From contig JBOGWB010000021.1 in assembly GCA_050693035.1 (NCBI GenBank), forward strand, positions 1-47,329: DNA of 47,329 bases, read 5' to 3'. Positions within the stretch are counted from its first letter, which is position 1; each line of letters starts with the position of its first letter. The notes beneath the pieces were generated by a model, which did not search any database, was not told the DNA's origin, and saw nothing but the letters and a program-made list of their open reading frames with translations. Shown one piece after another: positions 15,393 through 23,869 of the stretch. The stretch is from DASYVD01 sp050693035. GTDB taxonomy: Bacteria; Actinomycetota; UBA4738; CALAEC01. The translations under genes and the position numbers were made by a program.

Positions 15393-15428
15393 CCACCCGC
15401 GGCGGGCTCGGAGCACAGGGGGTGTGTG

Positions 15429-16532
15429 TCAGGGGCGGCCGGTGGACCCGGCGCCCGGGGTGAGTAGCCGGCCGGCGAAATACCGTTCCAGGGCCCGGGC
15501 CACGGCCGCGACGAGCTCCCGGCGGAATCGGTCCTCTCCGAGGAGCTGCTCCTCCTTCGGGTTGGTGAGGAAGCACGGCTCGAGCTGCACGGCCGGCATG
15601 GCGCTCTCCCGCAGGATCGGGAAGGCCTTCGGGTGTGTCCTGCCGTCCTTCAGTCCCGTGCCCGCCACCAGCTCTTCCTGGACCACCTCGGCCAGGGCCC
15701 GGCCAGCAAGGGAGTAGGAGCCCAGCCGTCCGAAATAGTACGAGGACGAGCCCTCGGCGGCCGGATCGGGGTGGCTGTTGAGGTGGATGGCCACCAGCAC
15801 GTCGGCGCCCGCGGCGTTGGCCCGGGTGGCGCGCTCCGAAGGCGCCGGATCCTCGTCCCCCCCCCGAAGCAGGACCGGCTCGGCCCCCCGGTACCGGAGC
15901 TCCTCCGCCAAGAGGTGCGCGAGGTGCCAGGTGACGTCGCCCTCCACCAGGCCTCCTGGTCCGGCGGCGCCGGGATCCTCGGGCCCGTGACCCGGGTCGA
16001 TGGCCACGAGGTGGCCCGAGAGAGAGCCGGCGGAGCGGAGGGTCTCCGTCTCCCGCACCTCGGTCCGACCGGGTCCGGGTGTGGACGACTTCAGTCGGCC
16101 CAGCGCATCGAGAGTGGTCGCCCCCACGATGCCGTCGGGGCGCAGGCCCACGTTCCTCTGAAACTCCTGGACAGCCCGAGCGGTCTGCTCCCCGAAGATG
16201 GCGTCCTCGCGTCCGGGGTCGAACCCCAGGACGTTCAGACGTCCCTGGAGGGATCGGATGTCGTCACCCCGGAAGTAGGGGGAGCGGAGATACAGGGCCC
16301 GGTCGCCGAGGGCGTAGCCCGCCTCGACGAGTTCCTCCCACGTGTTCTTGCCGACGACTCCGTCCACGAGGAGTCCCCGGTCTTGCTGGAACGCCCGAAC
16401 GGCCTGCTCCGTGGACTCGCCGAAGCGATGCTCCTCGAGCTCCGCGGCTTCCACGAGGTGGCCGGCGGCGGCGAGCCGCGATTGGACGTCGCGGACGCCC
16501 TCACCGACGTCTCCGCGCCCGATCGTCTTCAC
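15429..16532 (-). CDS. CwlM-like N-acetylmuramoyl-L-alanine amidase with two peptidoglycan-binding domains
   Basis: The 367 residues hold two PG_binding_1 repeats (about 5-70 and 85-146) and a zinc amidase_3 domain from about 173. The zinc and catalytic positions are all present: His182 (DPGHG), Glu197, His250 (AIHLNS) and Glu318 (VQLEPCF). There is no signal peptide; the PG-binding repeat begins within five residues of the GTG start. The position beside trxA, trxB and parB is that of mycobacterial CwlM, a cytoplasmic regulator that activates MurA when phosphorylated by PknB. A similar regulatory role is likely, but the intact active site leaves real hydrolase activity possible. Confidence 0.88.
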   Translation of the reverse strand: MKTIGRGDVGEGVRDVQSRLAAAGHLVEAAELEEHRFGESTEQAVRAFQQDRGLLVDGVVGKNTWEELVEAGYALGDRALYLRSPYFRGDDIRSLQGRLNVLGFDPGREDAIFGEQTARAVQEFQRNVGLRPDGIVGATTLDALGRLKSSTPGPGRTEVRETETLRSAGSLSGHLVAIDPGHGPEDPGAAGPGGLVEGDVTWHLAHLLAEELRYRGAEPVLLRGGDEDPAPSERATRANAAGADVLVAIHLNSHPDPAAEGSSSYYFGRLGSYSLAGRALAEVVQEELVAGTGLKDGRTHPKAFPILRESAMPAVQLEPCFLTNPKEEQLLGEDRFRRELVAAVARALERYFAGRLLTPGAGSTGRP

Positions 16533-16619
16533 GGTGGGGAGTATTCCCCTCGGTCCGGGGGACTGGCAACGGCGCAGGTGAAAACCGCCGGGCGCGCCGC
16601 CGCCGCGGGGCCGGCGCGG

Positions 16620-16952
16620 CTACGCTGCGATGTGCGGGGCGATCTCCGCGAGGATGGCGTCCTTGCCCTTGGCCCCCACGACCCGGGCCTTCTCCTCGCC
16701 GTCCTTGAACAGGATCAGGGTGGGGATGCCCATGACGCCGTACCGCTGGGCGGTGGAGGGATTCTCATCCACGTTCAGCTTCACGACGCGAAGCGATTCC
16801 CCCTTCTCGCGGCCGATCTCCTCGACGATCGGGGAGACCATGTGGCACGGGACGCACCAGTCCGCCCAGAAATCCACCAGCACGGGCGTGGCGGAGCCAA
16901 GGACCTGATCGTCGAACTCGTTGTCCGTGGTGTCGATCACAGCGTCGCTCAT
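16620..16952 (-). CDS. trxA: Thioredoxin
   Basis: A 110-residue cytoplasmic disulfide reductant. The fold is standard: LVDFWADWC, the cis-proline segment GIPTLILFKDG and the closing helix. The redox motif is C33-V-P-C36 instead of the usual CGPC, and the following Lys is His. The residue between the cysteines tunes redox potential in this family. The ATG at 16952 follows AGGAGG four bases upstream and is preferred to an earlier in-frame start. It lies downstream of trxB on the same strand, so the pair forms a reductase-thioredoxin system. Confidence 0.94.
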   Translation of the reverse strand: MSDAVIDTTDNEFDDQVLGSATPVLVDFWADWCVPCHMVSPIVEEIGREKGESLRVVKLNVDENPSTAQRYGVMGIPTLILFKDGEEKARVVGAKGKDAILAEIAPHIAA

Positions 16953-17040
16953 GGTTCCTCCTGCTTCGTGACGAAGCCGGCGTCTCCGCCGGCCCATATG
17001 TTCAACCGCGGTTCGGCTCGGCGCATTCCCCGGCCCGCCC

Positions 17041-17733
17041 TCATCCGAGGTCCGCGAAGACCCGGGCCACCAGACGCTGGTGGGCCTTCGCCCGTCCCTG
17101 GGCGGCCAGCCTCTCCAGCTGGCGTTCGGCGCGGCGGGTCGCCGCTACGGCCTCTCGGTACAGCCGTGCAACCAACGGGAAGGGATTTACCCAGTCCGAC
17201 CCCCCCTGTATCCCGAAGTGCAGGTGAGGTGGGAACTCGTCCTCGTGGCCTGGGGAGCCGTATCCGGTATTTCCCACGCGGCCGAGGACCGTGCCCGCCG
17301 ACACCGGCGATCCAACGGCGATCGCCGGGGCCACCGCAGAGAGGTGAGCGTAGAAATAGTACCGGCCGTCGGTGCCCCGAACCCCCACACGGGTTCCGGA
17401 GTAGAAGGTCCATCCGACCGCTTCGACCCGCCCCGCCGTCACCGACAGGATCGGTGTCCCCTTCTCGGCGCCGATGTCGACCCCCTCGTGGAAGCCGACC
17501 AGGCGCCACGTCCCGTCGATCAAGCGCATCCGCGGCTCGTGCCAGTCATCCGTGAACCGCACCACCGACAGCCAGTTGGCTCGGGCCACCGGGAAGGTCA
17601 TCCCGTCGACGACCAACGGGCGGTAGTAGGAGGGCGGAGGGAGGGGGACCCTTCCGGTCGCCGGGGCCGCGGGAGGCACGGAGCCGGCGGTGGCCGCGAG
17701 CAGCGCGAGCCCGGCCAGCAGGGCGGTTCTCAA
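17041..17733 (-). CDS. Secreted M23/LytM-family metallopeptidase
   Basis: A cell-wall-directed protein with a LytM domain. The zinc motif HEGVD and the later HLHF of M23 peptidases are both present. The domain core (GTPILSVTAGRVEAVGW, then YFYAHLS) is complete, so it is likely an active endopeptidase. I chose the TTG at 17733: it overlaps the trxB stop as TTGA and gives a clean signal peptide (RTALLAGLALLAATAGS). GTG 17781 is an alternative that overlaps trxB by 52 bp. A positively charged helical tail follows the domain. The exact peptide bond cut is unknown. Confidence 0.85.
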   Translation of the reverse strand: MRTALLAGLALLAATAGSVPPAAPATGRVPLPPPSYYRPLVVDGMTFPVARANWLSVVRFTDDWHEPRMRLIDGTWRLVGFHEGVDIGAEKGTPILSVTAGRVEAVGWTFYSGTRVGVRGTDGRYYFYAHLSAVAPAIAVGSPVSAGTVLGRVGNTGYGSPGHEDEFPPHLHFGIQGGSDWVNPFPLVARLYREAVAATRRAERQLERLAAQGRAKAHQRLVARVFADLG

Positions 17734-18656
17734 TGTCCTTCGGACTCGAGGAACCGCTCGGCGTCCATCGCGGCCTTGCACCCCATCCCTGCGGCGGTGA
17801 CCGCCTGTCGGTAGATGTGGTCCACGGCGTCGCCAGCCGCGAACACCCCTTCCACGCTGGTCCTGGTGGTGGGTTCGCGGACCACGATGTAGTCGTTCTC
17901 CATCTCCAGCTGCCCCTGAAAGATCTTGGTGTTGGGATCGTGTCCGATGGCCACGAAGAGACCGCCGACCGAGAGGCCCCGCTGCTCGCCGGTGTTCACG
18001 TCGCGCAGACGTAGCGATCGAACCTGTCCGTCACCCATGACTTCGTCCACCACCGTGTTCCACAGGAAGCCGATCTTGTCGTTTGCTCTCGCCCTGTCCT
18101 GCATGATCTTGGAGGCACGGAGCTCATCCCGCCGGTGGATCACCGTTACCTTGGTGGCGAAACGGGTGAGGAACAAGGCCTCTTCCATGGCGGAATCGCC
18201 TCCGCCGACCACAGCGAGCTCCTGTCCCCGGAAGAAGAAGCCGTCACACGTGGCGCAGGTGGACACGCCGTGGCCCAGGAGCTCGCGCTCCCCGGGGATC
18301 CCGAGCATCCGCGGAGACGCGCCGGTGGTAACGATGAGGGCCCGCGCTCGGAGCTCCTCGTCGCCGGACCAGACCCGGAACGGCCGATTCGAGAGGTCGA
18401 CGCGGGTGGCCGCCTGGTGGAGCATCTCCGCGTCGAACCGGGCGGCCTGCTTCTCCATCAGCTCCATGAGCTCGGGGCCGAGGATCCCTTCGGGGAACCC
18501 GGGGTAGTTCTCGACATCGGTGGTCAGCATGAGCTGGCCTCCCGACTCGATCCCCTTGAGTACCAGGGGTTTTAGATTCGCCCGGGCAGCGTACAGCGCG
18601 GCCGTGTAGCCGGCCGGGCCCGATCCGAGGATGATCACGTTCCGGATGTCGTCCAC
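17730..18656 (-). CDS. trxB: Thioredoxin reductase
   Basis: A 308-residue flavoprotein that passes electrons from NADPH to thioredoxin. FAD binding is shown by ILGSGPAGYTAALYAAR and the late GVFAAGDAVD. The NADPH motif is VVGGGDSAMEEALFL with HRRDELRAS. The redox pair is C134-A-T-C137. Length and layout are those of the low-molecular-weight bacterial enzyme. The GTG start has no obvious ribosome site. Its partner trxA is two genes downstream, as in other Actinobacteria. Confidence 0.96.
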   Translation of the reverse strand: MDDIRNVIILGSGPAGYTAALYAARANLKPLVLKGIESGGQLMLTTDVENYPGFPEGILGPELMELMEKQAARFDAEMLHQAATRVDLSNRPFRVWSGDEELRARALIVTTGASPRMLGIPGERELLGHGVSTCATCDGFFFRGQELAVVGGGDSAMEEALFLTRFATKVTVIHRRDELRASKIMQDRARANDKIGFLWNTVVDEVMGDGQVRSLRLRDVNTGEQRGLSVGGLFVAIGHDPNTKIFQGQLEMENDYIVVREPTTRTSVEGVFAAGDAVDHIYRQAVTAAGMGCKAAMDAERFLESEGH

Positions 18657-18704
18657 GCTCGCATTGTGGCACAGGGTGTCCCGACCACCCAGAAGCGCGG
18701 GGCC

Positions 18705-19517
18705 TCAGAGTCGCTGCCGGGCGAAGGATCGCAACGAGCAGTCGTCTCGCGCTACGACGTAGAGGACCAACTCCGCATACCGGCTGTCCGGCCGGTCCGC
18801 CTGGAGGAACGCTCCCACGTAGGCCGGCTCTCCCTCGAACCTCGCGGCCACGACGGTGAAGGGAGCGAGCGAGCGGTCCGGCGACACCGCCTCGACGAGG
18901 CAGGACAGCGCTCGCTGGGAGCGCCGGTCGGACGAGAGAAACGCCGTTCGCGTGTAGAAGAGCGCCGGCGGCTCGGGGAACCCCGCTTCCAGGGCGCCCT
19001 TGGCTTCCCTGGTCAGGTCCCGGGCCAGCACGCCGAGAGAGAGGCCGTCGTAGTCTCGGTCGCTCCGGCGGTAGGTCGGGTAGGTGGTGTCCACGTCTCC
19101 CATCGCGTTTTCCTGGCTTTCGACCGCTGGCTCTCCAGGCTCGAGTCCCTGCTCTCCCTCGGCCGGCGCGCCGGCCGTGTCGCTGGTGAACTGCTGAGGC
19201 CCGCCCATGAAGACGAACCCGGCCACGACCGCGGCGGCGACCGCGGCCGCTCCGGCGGTCCAGGCCACTCTGGGAGAGGGAGCGGGAAACCACCTGCGGC
19301 GCTGGGCCCGCTGCACGACGGGCCATGCCAGGCCGGGGGGAGCGTCGAGCTGGGGCAAGGTCCCCAGAGCCTGCCGGGCGGCGCCGGCGAGAGCGATCTC
19401 CTCCCGGCACGAGGCGCACGTGGTGAGGTGGGACTCCACTCCGGCCCGGTCCTCGGGCCCGAGGGTCCCGTCCACGTACTCCGCCAGGAGCTCCTCTGGA
19501 TGCTGAAGTTCGTTCAT
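18705..19517 (-). CDS. Zinc-finger anti-sigma factor
   Basis: The 270-residue membrane protein begins with an anti-sigma zinc module: ELLAEYVDGTLGPEDRAGVE followed by HLTTCASC, the HxxxCxxC zinc ligands. One transmembrane helix follows (WTAGAAAVAAAVVAGFVFMGG), then an external domain of about 150 residues that I do not recognise. It should hold the adjacent sigma factor at the membrane and release it on an envelope signal. The ATG overlaps the sigma-gene stop as ATGA, behind a GAGGTGA. Partner assignment rests on this overlap and on the usual pairing. Confidence 0.88.
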   Translation of the reverse strand: MNELQHPEELLAEYVDGTLGPEDRAGVESHLTTCASCREEIALAGAARQALGTLPQLDAPPGLAWPVVQRAQRRRWFPAPSPRVAWTAGAAAVAAAVVAGFVFMGGPQQFTSDTAGAPAEGEQGLEPGEPAVESQENAMGDVDTTYPTYRRSDRDYDGLSLGVLARDLTREAKGALEAGFPEPPALFYTRTAFLSSDRRSQRALSCLVEAVSPDRSLAPFTVVAARFEGEPAYVGAFLQADRPDSRYAELVLYVVARDDCSLRSFARQRL

Positions 19518-20167
19518 TCCCGCGTCACCTCTCGGTTCGACGGGCGGGACCCCCCAGGTTGTTCCCACCCGCCGCCGGCGATCCCCTCGCGCCCGCCCAA
19601 CGCTGTGGCCAGGGCGATCCGCCCTCGATGGAGCCGCGACTTCACCGTCCCCACCGGGGTCCCCAGGGCCTCGGCGATTTCCTCGTAGGGGATCCCCTGG
19701 ACGTCGTGCATCACGAGCACTACACGGAAGTCGTCGGGCACCTGAAGCAGGGCCCGCTGGACGTCCACGGCGAGGGCGGCCTCCTCGGCGAGATCGGTGG
19801 GCGGCGCCTGAGGCTCGGGGAAGCCTCCGGCGTCCTCGTCCACGAGCTCCTCACGGCCCCGTTTGCGCAGCACGTCGTAGCACGCGTTCACCGTGATGCG
19901 GTGGAGCCAGGTGGTGAAGCTGGAGGCTCCGCGGAACCCCGACAGCTTCCGAAGGCACGTGAGGAAGACGTCCTGCGAGGTGTCCCGGGCCTCCTCGCCA
20001 TTCCCCAGCATCCGGAACGCCAGGTTGTAGACGCGCCGCTCGTGCCGCTCGACCAGGGCGCCGAAGGCCTCACGGTCGCCTCCCAGGAAGGACCGGACGA
20101 GCTCGTCGTCGGGGGGGCTCCCGGGCGTCCCCGGACCCTGCCCGCTCGTGGGGCTTCGCCCGCCCAT
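19514..20167 (-). CDS. ECF-family RNA polymerase sigma factor (SigM-like)
   Basis: A 217-residue group IV sigma factor. Region 2 covers LVRSFLGGDREAFGALVERH through SSFTTWLHRITVNACYDVLR, which binds core polymerase and the -10 element. Region 4 is VPDDFRVVLVMHDVQGIPYE with the helix-turn-helix EEIAEALGTPVGTVKSRLHR. Position beside trxB and murJ matches the SigM locus of streptomycetes and mycobacteria, where it governs oxidative and envelope stress genes; the same role is inferred. Its ATG overlaps the kinase stop by one base (TGATG). Confidence 0.92.
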   Translation of the reverse strand: MGGRSPTSGQGPGTPGSPPDDELVRSFLGGDREAFGALVERHERRVYNLAFRMLGNGEEARDTSQDVFLTCLRKLSGFRGASSFTTWLHRITVNACYDVLRKRGREELVDEDAGGFPEPQAPPTDLAEEAALAVDVQRALLQVPDDFRVVLVMHDVQGIPYEEIAEALGTPVGTVKSRLHRGRIALATALGGREGIAGGGWEQPGGSRPSNREVTRE

Positions 20168-21645
20168 CAGCCCGGCCGGAGGAGCTGCACCCCGGCGATG
20201 TCGGCACGGAAGCCGCCGTCCGCCGGGGCCAGGTCGGTGATCCACACGAGCACGTATCGCACCGCCACCGGCTCGAGCTCCACGGTGGATTCTGCCTCGG
20301 CCACGAAGGAGCTCTGGCCCTTGGCACCGACGAGACGGGAGAAGGAGGAGCCGTTCTCCGAGCCACGAAGGTCGAAGCGCCAGTCCGGGATGGTGGTGAG
20401 GATGCGCACCGCTCCGACCTCGCGGGGGCGTCCGAGGTCGAGGAGGAGGCCCACCCCGGACTTCAGGCCGCCAAGCTCGGGGGAGTTGTACCGCTCGGTG
20501 GTCCACGCGCTCGCCCCGTCCGCGTCGATGGCCAGCGGGGCGAGCTCCGGATGCTCCTGCCCGTCCCCCTCCGGGTCGTGGTCGGTGGCCGACGCGATCC
20601 TGTAGGGGCCGGCGTTTCCTTCGGGGGCGGGCCGGATGCCCAGGGGGCCACCGATCTCGAGGTCACCGAGGAGCAGGCCGCCCACCACGACGCCGGCCGC
20701 CAGGACCAGGATCGCCAGGGGGACGAGGAGCCAGGAGCGGAAGAAGGACCGGGCGGAGAGGTCCTCGGCTCGGGGTTCCGGCCTGGGGGCGGAGGCGACC
20801 GTCCCGGTGACCGGGCGCTCCGCGGCCATCCCGTCCAGGGCCGCCCGCATCTCCTCGGCGCTCTGGAATCGCTCCTCAGGGTCGCGGGCCAGGGCCCGCA
20901 TGACCACCCGCTCGAGCGGGCGGGGGATGCCGGCCCGGAGCGCCCCCGGCGGCCGAGGGTCCTGCGTCAGACGCATCGTCGCCGTGGCCAGGTCCGTCTC
21001 GGCCTTGAACGGTGGCCAGCCCGTGAGCATCTCGTAGAGCACGATGCCCAGGGCGTAGAGGTCGGCGCGGTGATCCGCGGGCTGATCCGCGACCTGCTCG
21101 GGGGCGAGGTACAGGGCCGTTCCGAGAAGCTTGCCCGTCGTGGTGATGTCACCGGCGAAGGCCGCCTTGGCGATCCCGAAGTCGGTCACCTTCACGGCCC
21201 CGCCCCCGCCGACAAGCACGTTGCTCGGCTTCACGTCGCGGTGCACAACGCCTTCTCTGTGGGCGTGTCCGAGCGCGTCGAGCACGGTCTGGGCGATCGC
21301 TGCGGCCTCGGATGGATCGAGCCGCTTGCGCTCGGTGAGGATCCGGGCGAGGTTCTCTCCCTCGAAGAGCTCCATCACGATGAAGCACACGCCGTCGTCC
21401 ACGCCGGTGTCGAACACGCGAACCACCGCTGGGTGGGAGAGACGGGCGGCGGCCACCGCCTCCAGACGGAACCGCTCGAGGAAGCCCGGGTCCCGGGCCA
21501 GGTTGTCGTGGAGGATCTTCACCGCCACGGGCCGCCCGAGCACCTCGTCGCGGGCCCGCCACACGTCGGCCATCCCACCGGAATCCAGAGGTTCCTCGAG
21601 AACGTAACGGGCCTGGAGACGCCGGCCGGCGAGCTCGGTCTTCAC
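20167..21645 (-). CDS. Membrane Ser/Thr protein kinase with discoidin-like external domain
   Basis: A PknB-type eukaryotic-like kinase of 492 residues. The catalytic set is intact: glycine loop DSGGMADV (21-28), Lys43, Glu62, HRD 135-137 with Lys139 and Asn142, DFG 155-157, and activation-loop threonines 168-170 before the APEQ motif. It is therefore a true kinase and not the pseudokinase found fused to MurJ in mycobacteria. A single membrane helix lies at about 304-326. The outer part (LDLGRPREVGAVRILT, then FDLRGSENGSSF) resembles discoidin or F5/8C folds rather than PASTA repeats. The GTG start at 21645 lacks a good ribosome site. Confidence 0.88.
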   Translation of the reverse strand: MKTELAGRRLQARYVLEEPLDSGGMADVWRARDEVLGRPVAVKILHDNLARDPGFLERFRLEAVAAARLSHPAVVRVFDTGVDDGVCFIVMELFEGENLARILTERKRLDPSEAAAIAQTVLDALGHAHREGVVHRDVKPSNVLVGGGGAVKVTDFGIAKAAFAGDITTTGKLLGTALYLAPEQVADQPADHRADLYALGIVLYEMLTGWPPFKAETDLATATMRLTQDPRPPGALRAGIPRPLERVVMRALARDPEERFQSAEEMRAALDGMAAERPVTGTVASAPRPEPRAEDLSARSFFRSWLLVPLAILVLAAGVVVGGLLLGDLEIGGPLGIRPAPEGNAGPYRIASATDHDPEGDGQEHPELAPLAIDADGASAWTTERYNSPELGGLKSGVGLLLDLGRPREVGAVRILTTIPDWRFDLRGSENGSSFSRLVGAKGQSSFVAEAESTVELEPVAVRYVLVWITDLAPADGGFRADIAGVQLLRPG

Positions 21646-21716
21646 GTCCAGGCAGTCTATCGCCCGGATCGGGCCGGGCCGGGGAGCGGTCTCGGGAAGG
21701 TGGGCGAGACGAGCGG

Positions 21717-22208
21717 CTACACGTCCGGGTGCGGAGCCTCGGCCGTGGCCGTCGCCCTCGACACCGTGTAGGACTCGAGGAAGCTTACGTGCTGGAGCAG
21801 GATGGTGTTGGCCTGGAGCCTGATCGTCACGGAAACGCTGCCATCGGGGTGCAGCGTGAACGCCGTCATTTTCGCGCGCTGGGACTTGTCCTGCATCCGG
21901 AGCAGCGCCTCCGCCCTGGCGCTCTCGGCGCTGCGGGTGTTCATCCACGACCCCGCCCCCGCCACCGCGGCGCTCTCCGCGACGTCCTGAGCTTGGAGCT
22001 TGGAGAACACGATGGCCCCACCCTCGACGAAGACGATGCCGATGAGGGTCAGCACAAGGATCAGCCTGACCATGAAGGCCATGACGATCCCCCGCTCGTC
22101 GCGGTGCATGCCAGTGAGTGGGCGGCGTTTGGTGCTCACGGGATTGTGGTCGGCGGGGGCGATGGAAACCTTGAGTCCGGGCCGAGGGTAGGGAGGGGAG
22201 CGCCTCAT
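21717..22208 (-). CDS. Membrane-anchored protein with TadE/TadG-like N-terminus
   Basis: A 163-residue protein with a charged start, the motif DERGIVMAFM, one long hydrophobic helix (LILVLTLIGIVFVEGGAIVF), then LQAQDVAESAAVAGAGSW and a beta-rich outer part. This is the pattern of TadE/TadG pseudopilin-like proteins, but no other pilus-assembly gene is nearby. The ATG overlaps the murJ stop as ATGA, so it is probably translated with murJ. GTG 22140 or ATG 22109 are later starts. Function unknown. Confidence 0.7.
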   Translation of the reverse strand: MRRSPPYPRPGLKVSIAPADHNPVSTKRRPLTGMHRDERGIVMAFMVRLILVLTLIGIVFVEGGAIVFSKLQAQDVAESAAVAGAGSWMNTRSAESARAEALLRMQDKSQRAKMTAFTLHPDGSVSVTIRLQANTILLQHVSFLESYTVSRATATAEAPHPDV

Positions 22209-23869
22209 GGGCGCATCCGGGCCGAGATCGTCCGTCTCACCAGTTCGAGCTCCTCCATCCGCAGGAGGAGGGCCACGCCGAGGAAGATGATAAGCCCCGC
22301 CAGGACGCTCGTCCCGACTTGGATCATCTGCTCGATGAGGGTCTCCACCCCGAGGGCCCTCTGCACGAGCGTGGCGACCCCCCATGTCCCGGCGGCGGTG
22401 ACGGCTGCCCCGGCCACGATCTTGGCCAGACCCCGGAACAAGGCCCTCCCCTCGAGGCCTCCCAGACGCCGTCGCAGCAGGACTCCCGCGGTGACCGCGG
22501 CGAACGTGTAGGCGATGGCATGTCCGAGGGCGAGCCCTCGCACGCCCAACAGAGGGAACAGCGCGAAGTTGGCCACGGTGTTGAGACTCACGGCGAACAC
22601 GTTGATCAGCGCCGGGGTCCGGGTGTCCTGCATGGCGTAGAAGGCCCGCAGGAACAGCATGAACGTCGAGAACTGGAACAGGCCGATGGCGAAGAAGCGG
22701 AGCACCCCGGCGACGAGCACCGTGGACCGCTCGGTGGCCACTCCGTGTTCCAGGAGCAATCGTACGATCGGCTCGGCCAGCACCACGTAGCCCGCCGCCG
22801 CGGGGATCACCACGAACGCCGAGGCTCGAACCCCTCGCGCCAGGTCGGCCCGGAAGTCCCTCCGGTCGCCCCGCACCCAGTCTTCGGAAAGGCCCGGCAG
22901 GAGCGCCGTCATGATCGACACCGAGAAGATGGCGTGGGGAAGCTGGAAGAACAGGAAGGCCGCCTGATACGCCGTGTAGGCTCCCTGCGCCTGCCCGGCG
23001 AGGACGATGACCACCAACAGGCCTACCTGGTTGATCACGACGTAGGCCACGGCCCAGCCCGAGAGACGGATGAGGGAACGGACCGCCTCGTTCCTGGGGT
23101 CGAACCGCCACCGCCACCGGAACCCGATGCTCCGGAGCGAGGGCCACAGCGCGACGGTCATGGCGGCGACGCCTGCGGTCGTCCCGATCCCGAGGACGAG
23201 CTTCTGGGCCAGCGTGATCGCGTCGGGCGAGCGCGCCTCAGGACCGGGCCCCGGCATGACCGCGAACGTCAGGAAGGCCGCCGTGACGACGAGGTTGTTG
23301 AGGATCGGGGCGAACATGGGCACCGCGAACCGACGGTGCGCATTGAGCAGACCGGTGGCCACCGCCCCCACGCCGTACAGGAGGATCTGCGGCATGAAGA
23401 ATCGGAGGAACAGCGTGGCCAATTCCTGGACGGCCTCTCGTTCGGGGCTCGGCACTCGCGCCGTGTACAGGCGAACCACCCACGGCGCCGCGACGATCCC
23501 CACGATCGTGATGAGCGACAGAACCACCAGCGTGGTGGTGAGCACTGCCCGAGCGGCGTTCCACGCTTCCTCCCTGGAGCGCTTCTTGAGCTGCTGCACG
23601 AACACGGGAACGAACACCGAGGTGAGCACGCCGCCCAGGACGAGCTCGTAGACGATGTTGGGGACGTTGTTGGCGACGTTGTACGCGTCCGCCAGCCGCG
23701 TCTCCGCCACCCCGAGGGCGAAGGCCATCGCGGCGAGGCGAAGGAATCCTGTGATCCGCGAGAGGGTGGTTCCCACCGCCATCACGGCGGTGCTCCGGAC
23801 CAGCGACACGTCCTCGGCGTCTCCCAGGGGAACCGTGGGTCCCGTGGCGTCGGGGTCGTCCGGAGTCAC
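22205..23869 (-). CDS. murJ: Lipid II flippase MurJ
   Basis: A 554-residue multi-helix flippase of the MATE/MVF superfamily that moves lipid II across the membrane. The N-terminal helix carries the conserved arginine segment GTTLSRITGFLRLAAMAFALG. NVPNIVYELVLGGVLTSVF and later AFYAMQDTRTPALINV are MurJ hallmarks. It lacks the C-terminal pseudokinase seen in mycobacterial MurJ; the kinase here is a separate gene two positions downstream. The GTG at 23869 overlaps the stop of the preceding gene as GTGA; the frame is open further upstream without a better start. Confidence 0.94.
   Translation of the reverse strand: MTPDDPDATGPTVPLGDAEDVSLVRSTAVMAVGTTLSRITGFLRLAAMAFALGVAETRLADAYNVANNVPNIVYELVLGGVLTSVFVPVFVQQLKKRSREEAWNAARAVLTTTLVVLSLITIVGIVAAPWVVRLYTARVPSPEREAVQELATLFLRFFMPQILLYGVGAVATGLLNAHRRFAVPMFAPILNNLVVTAAFLTFAVMPGPGPEARSPDAITLAQKLVLGIGTTAGVAAMTVALWPSLRSIGFRWRWRFDPRNEAVRSLIRLSGWAVAYVVINQVGLLVVIVLAGQAQGAYTAYQAAFLFFQLPHAIFSVSIMTALLPGLSEDWVRGDRRDFRADLARGVRASAFVVIPAAAGYVVLAEPIVRLLLEHGVATERSTVLVAGVLRFFAIGLFQFSTFMLFLRAFYAMQDTRTPALINVFAVSLNTVANFALFPLLGVRGLALGHAIAYTFAAVTAGVLLRRRLGGLEGRALFRGLAKIVAGAAVTAAGTWGVATLVQRALGVETLIEQMIQVGTSVLAGLIIFLGVALLLRMEELELVRRTISARMRP

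Noticed and set aside
21717..22208. Calling the TadE-like protein a true Tad pilus component
   Set aside because: No TadA, TadB, TadC, prepilin or protease genes are nearby; only the N-terminal pattern matches.
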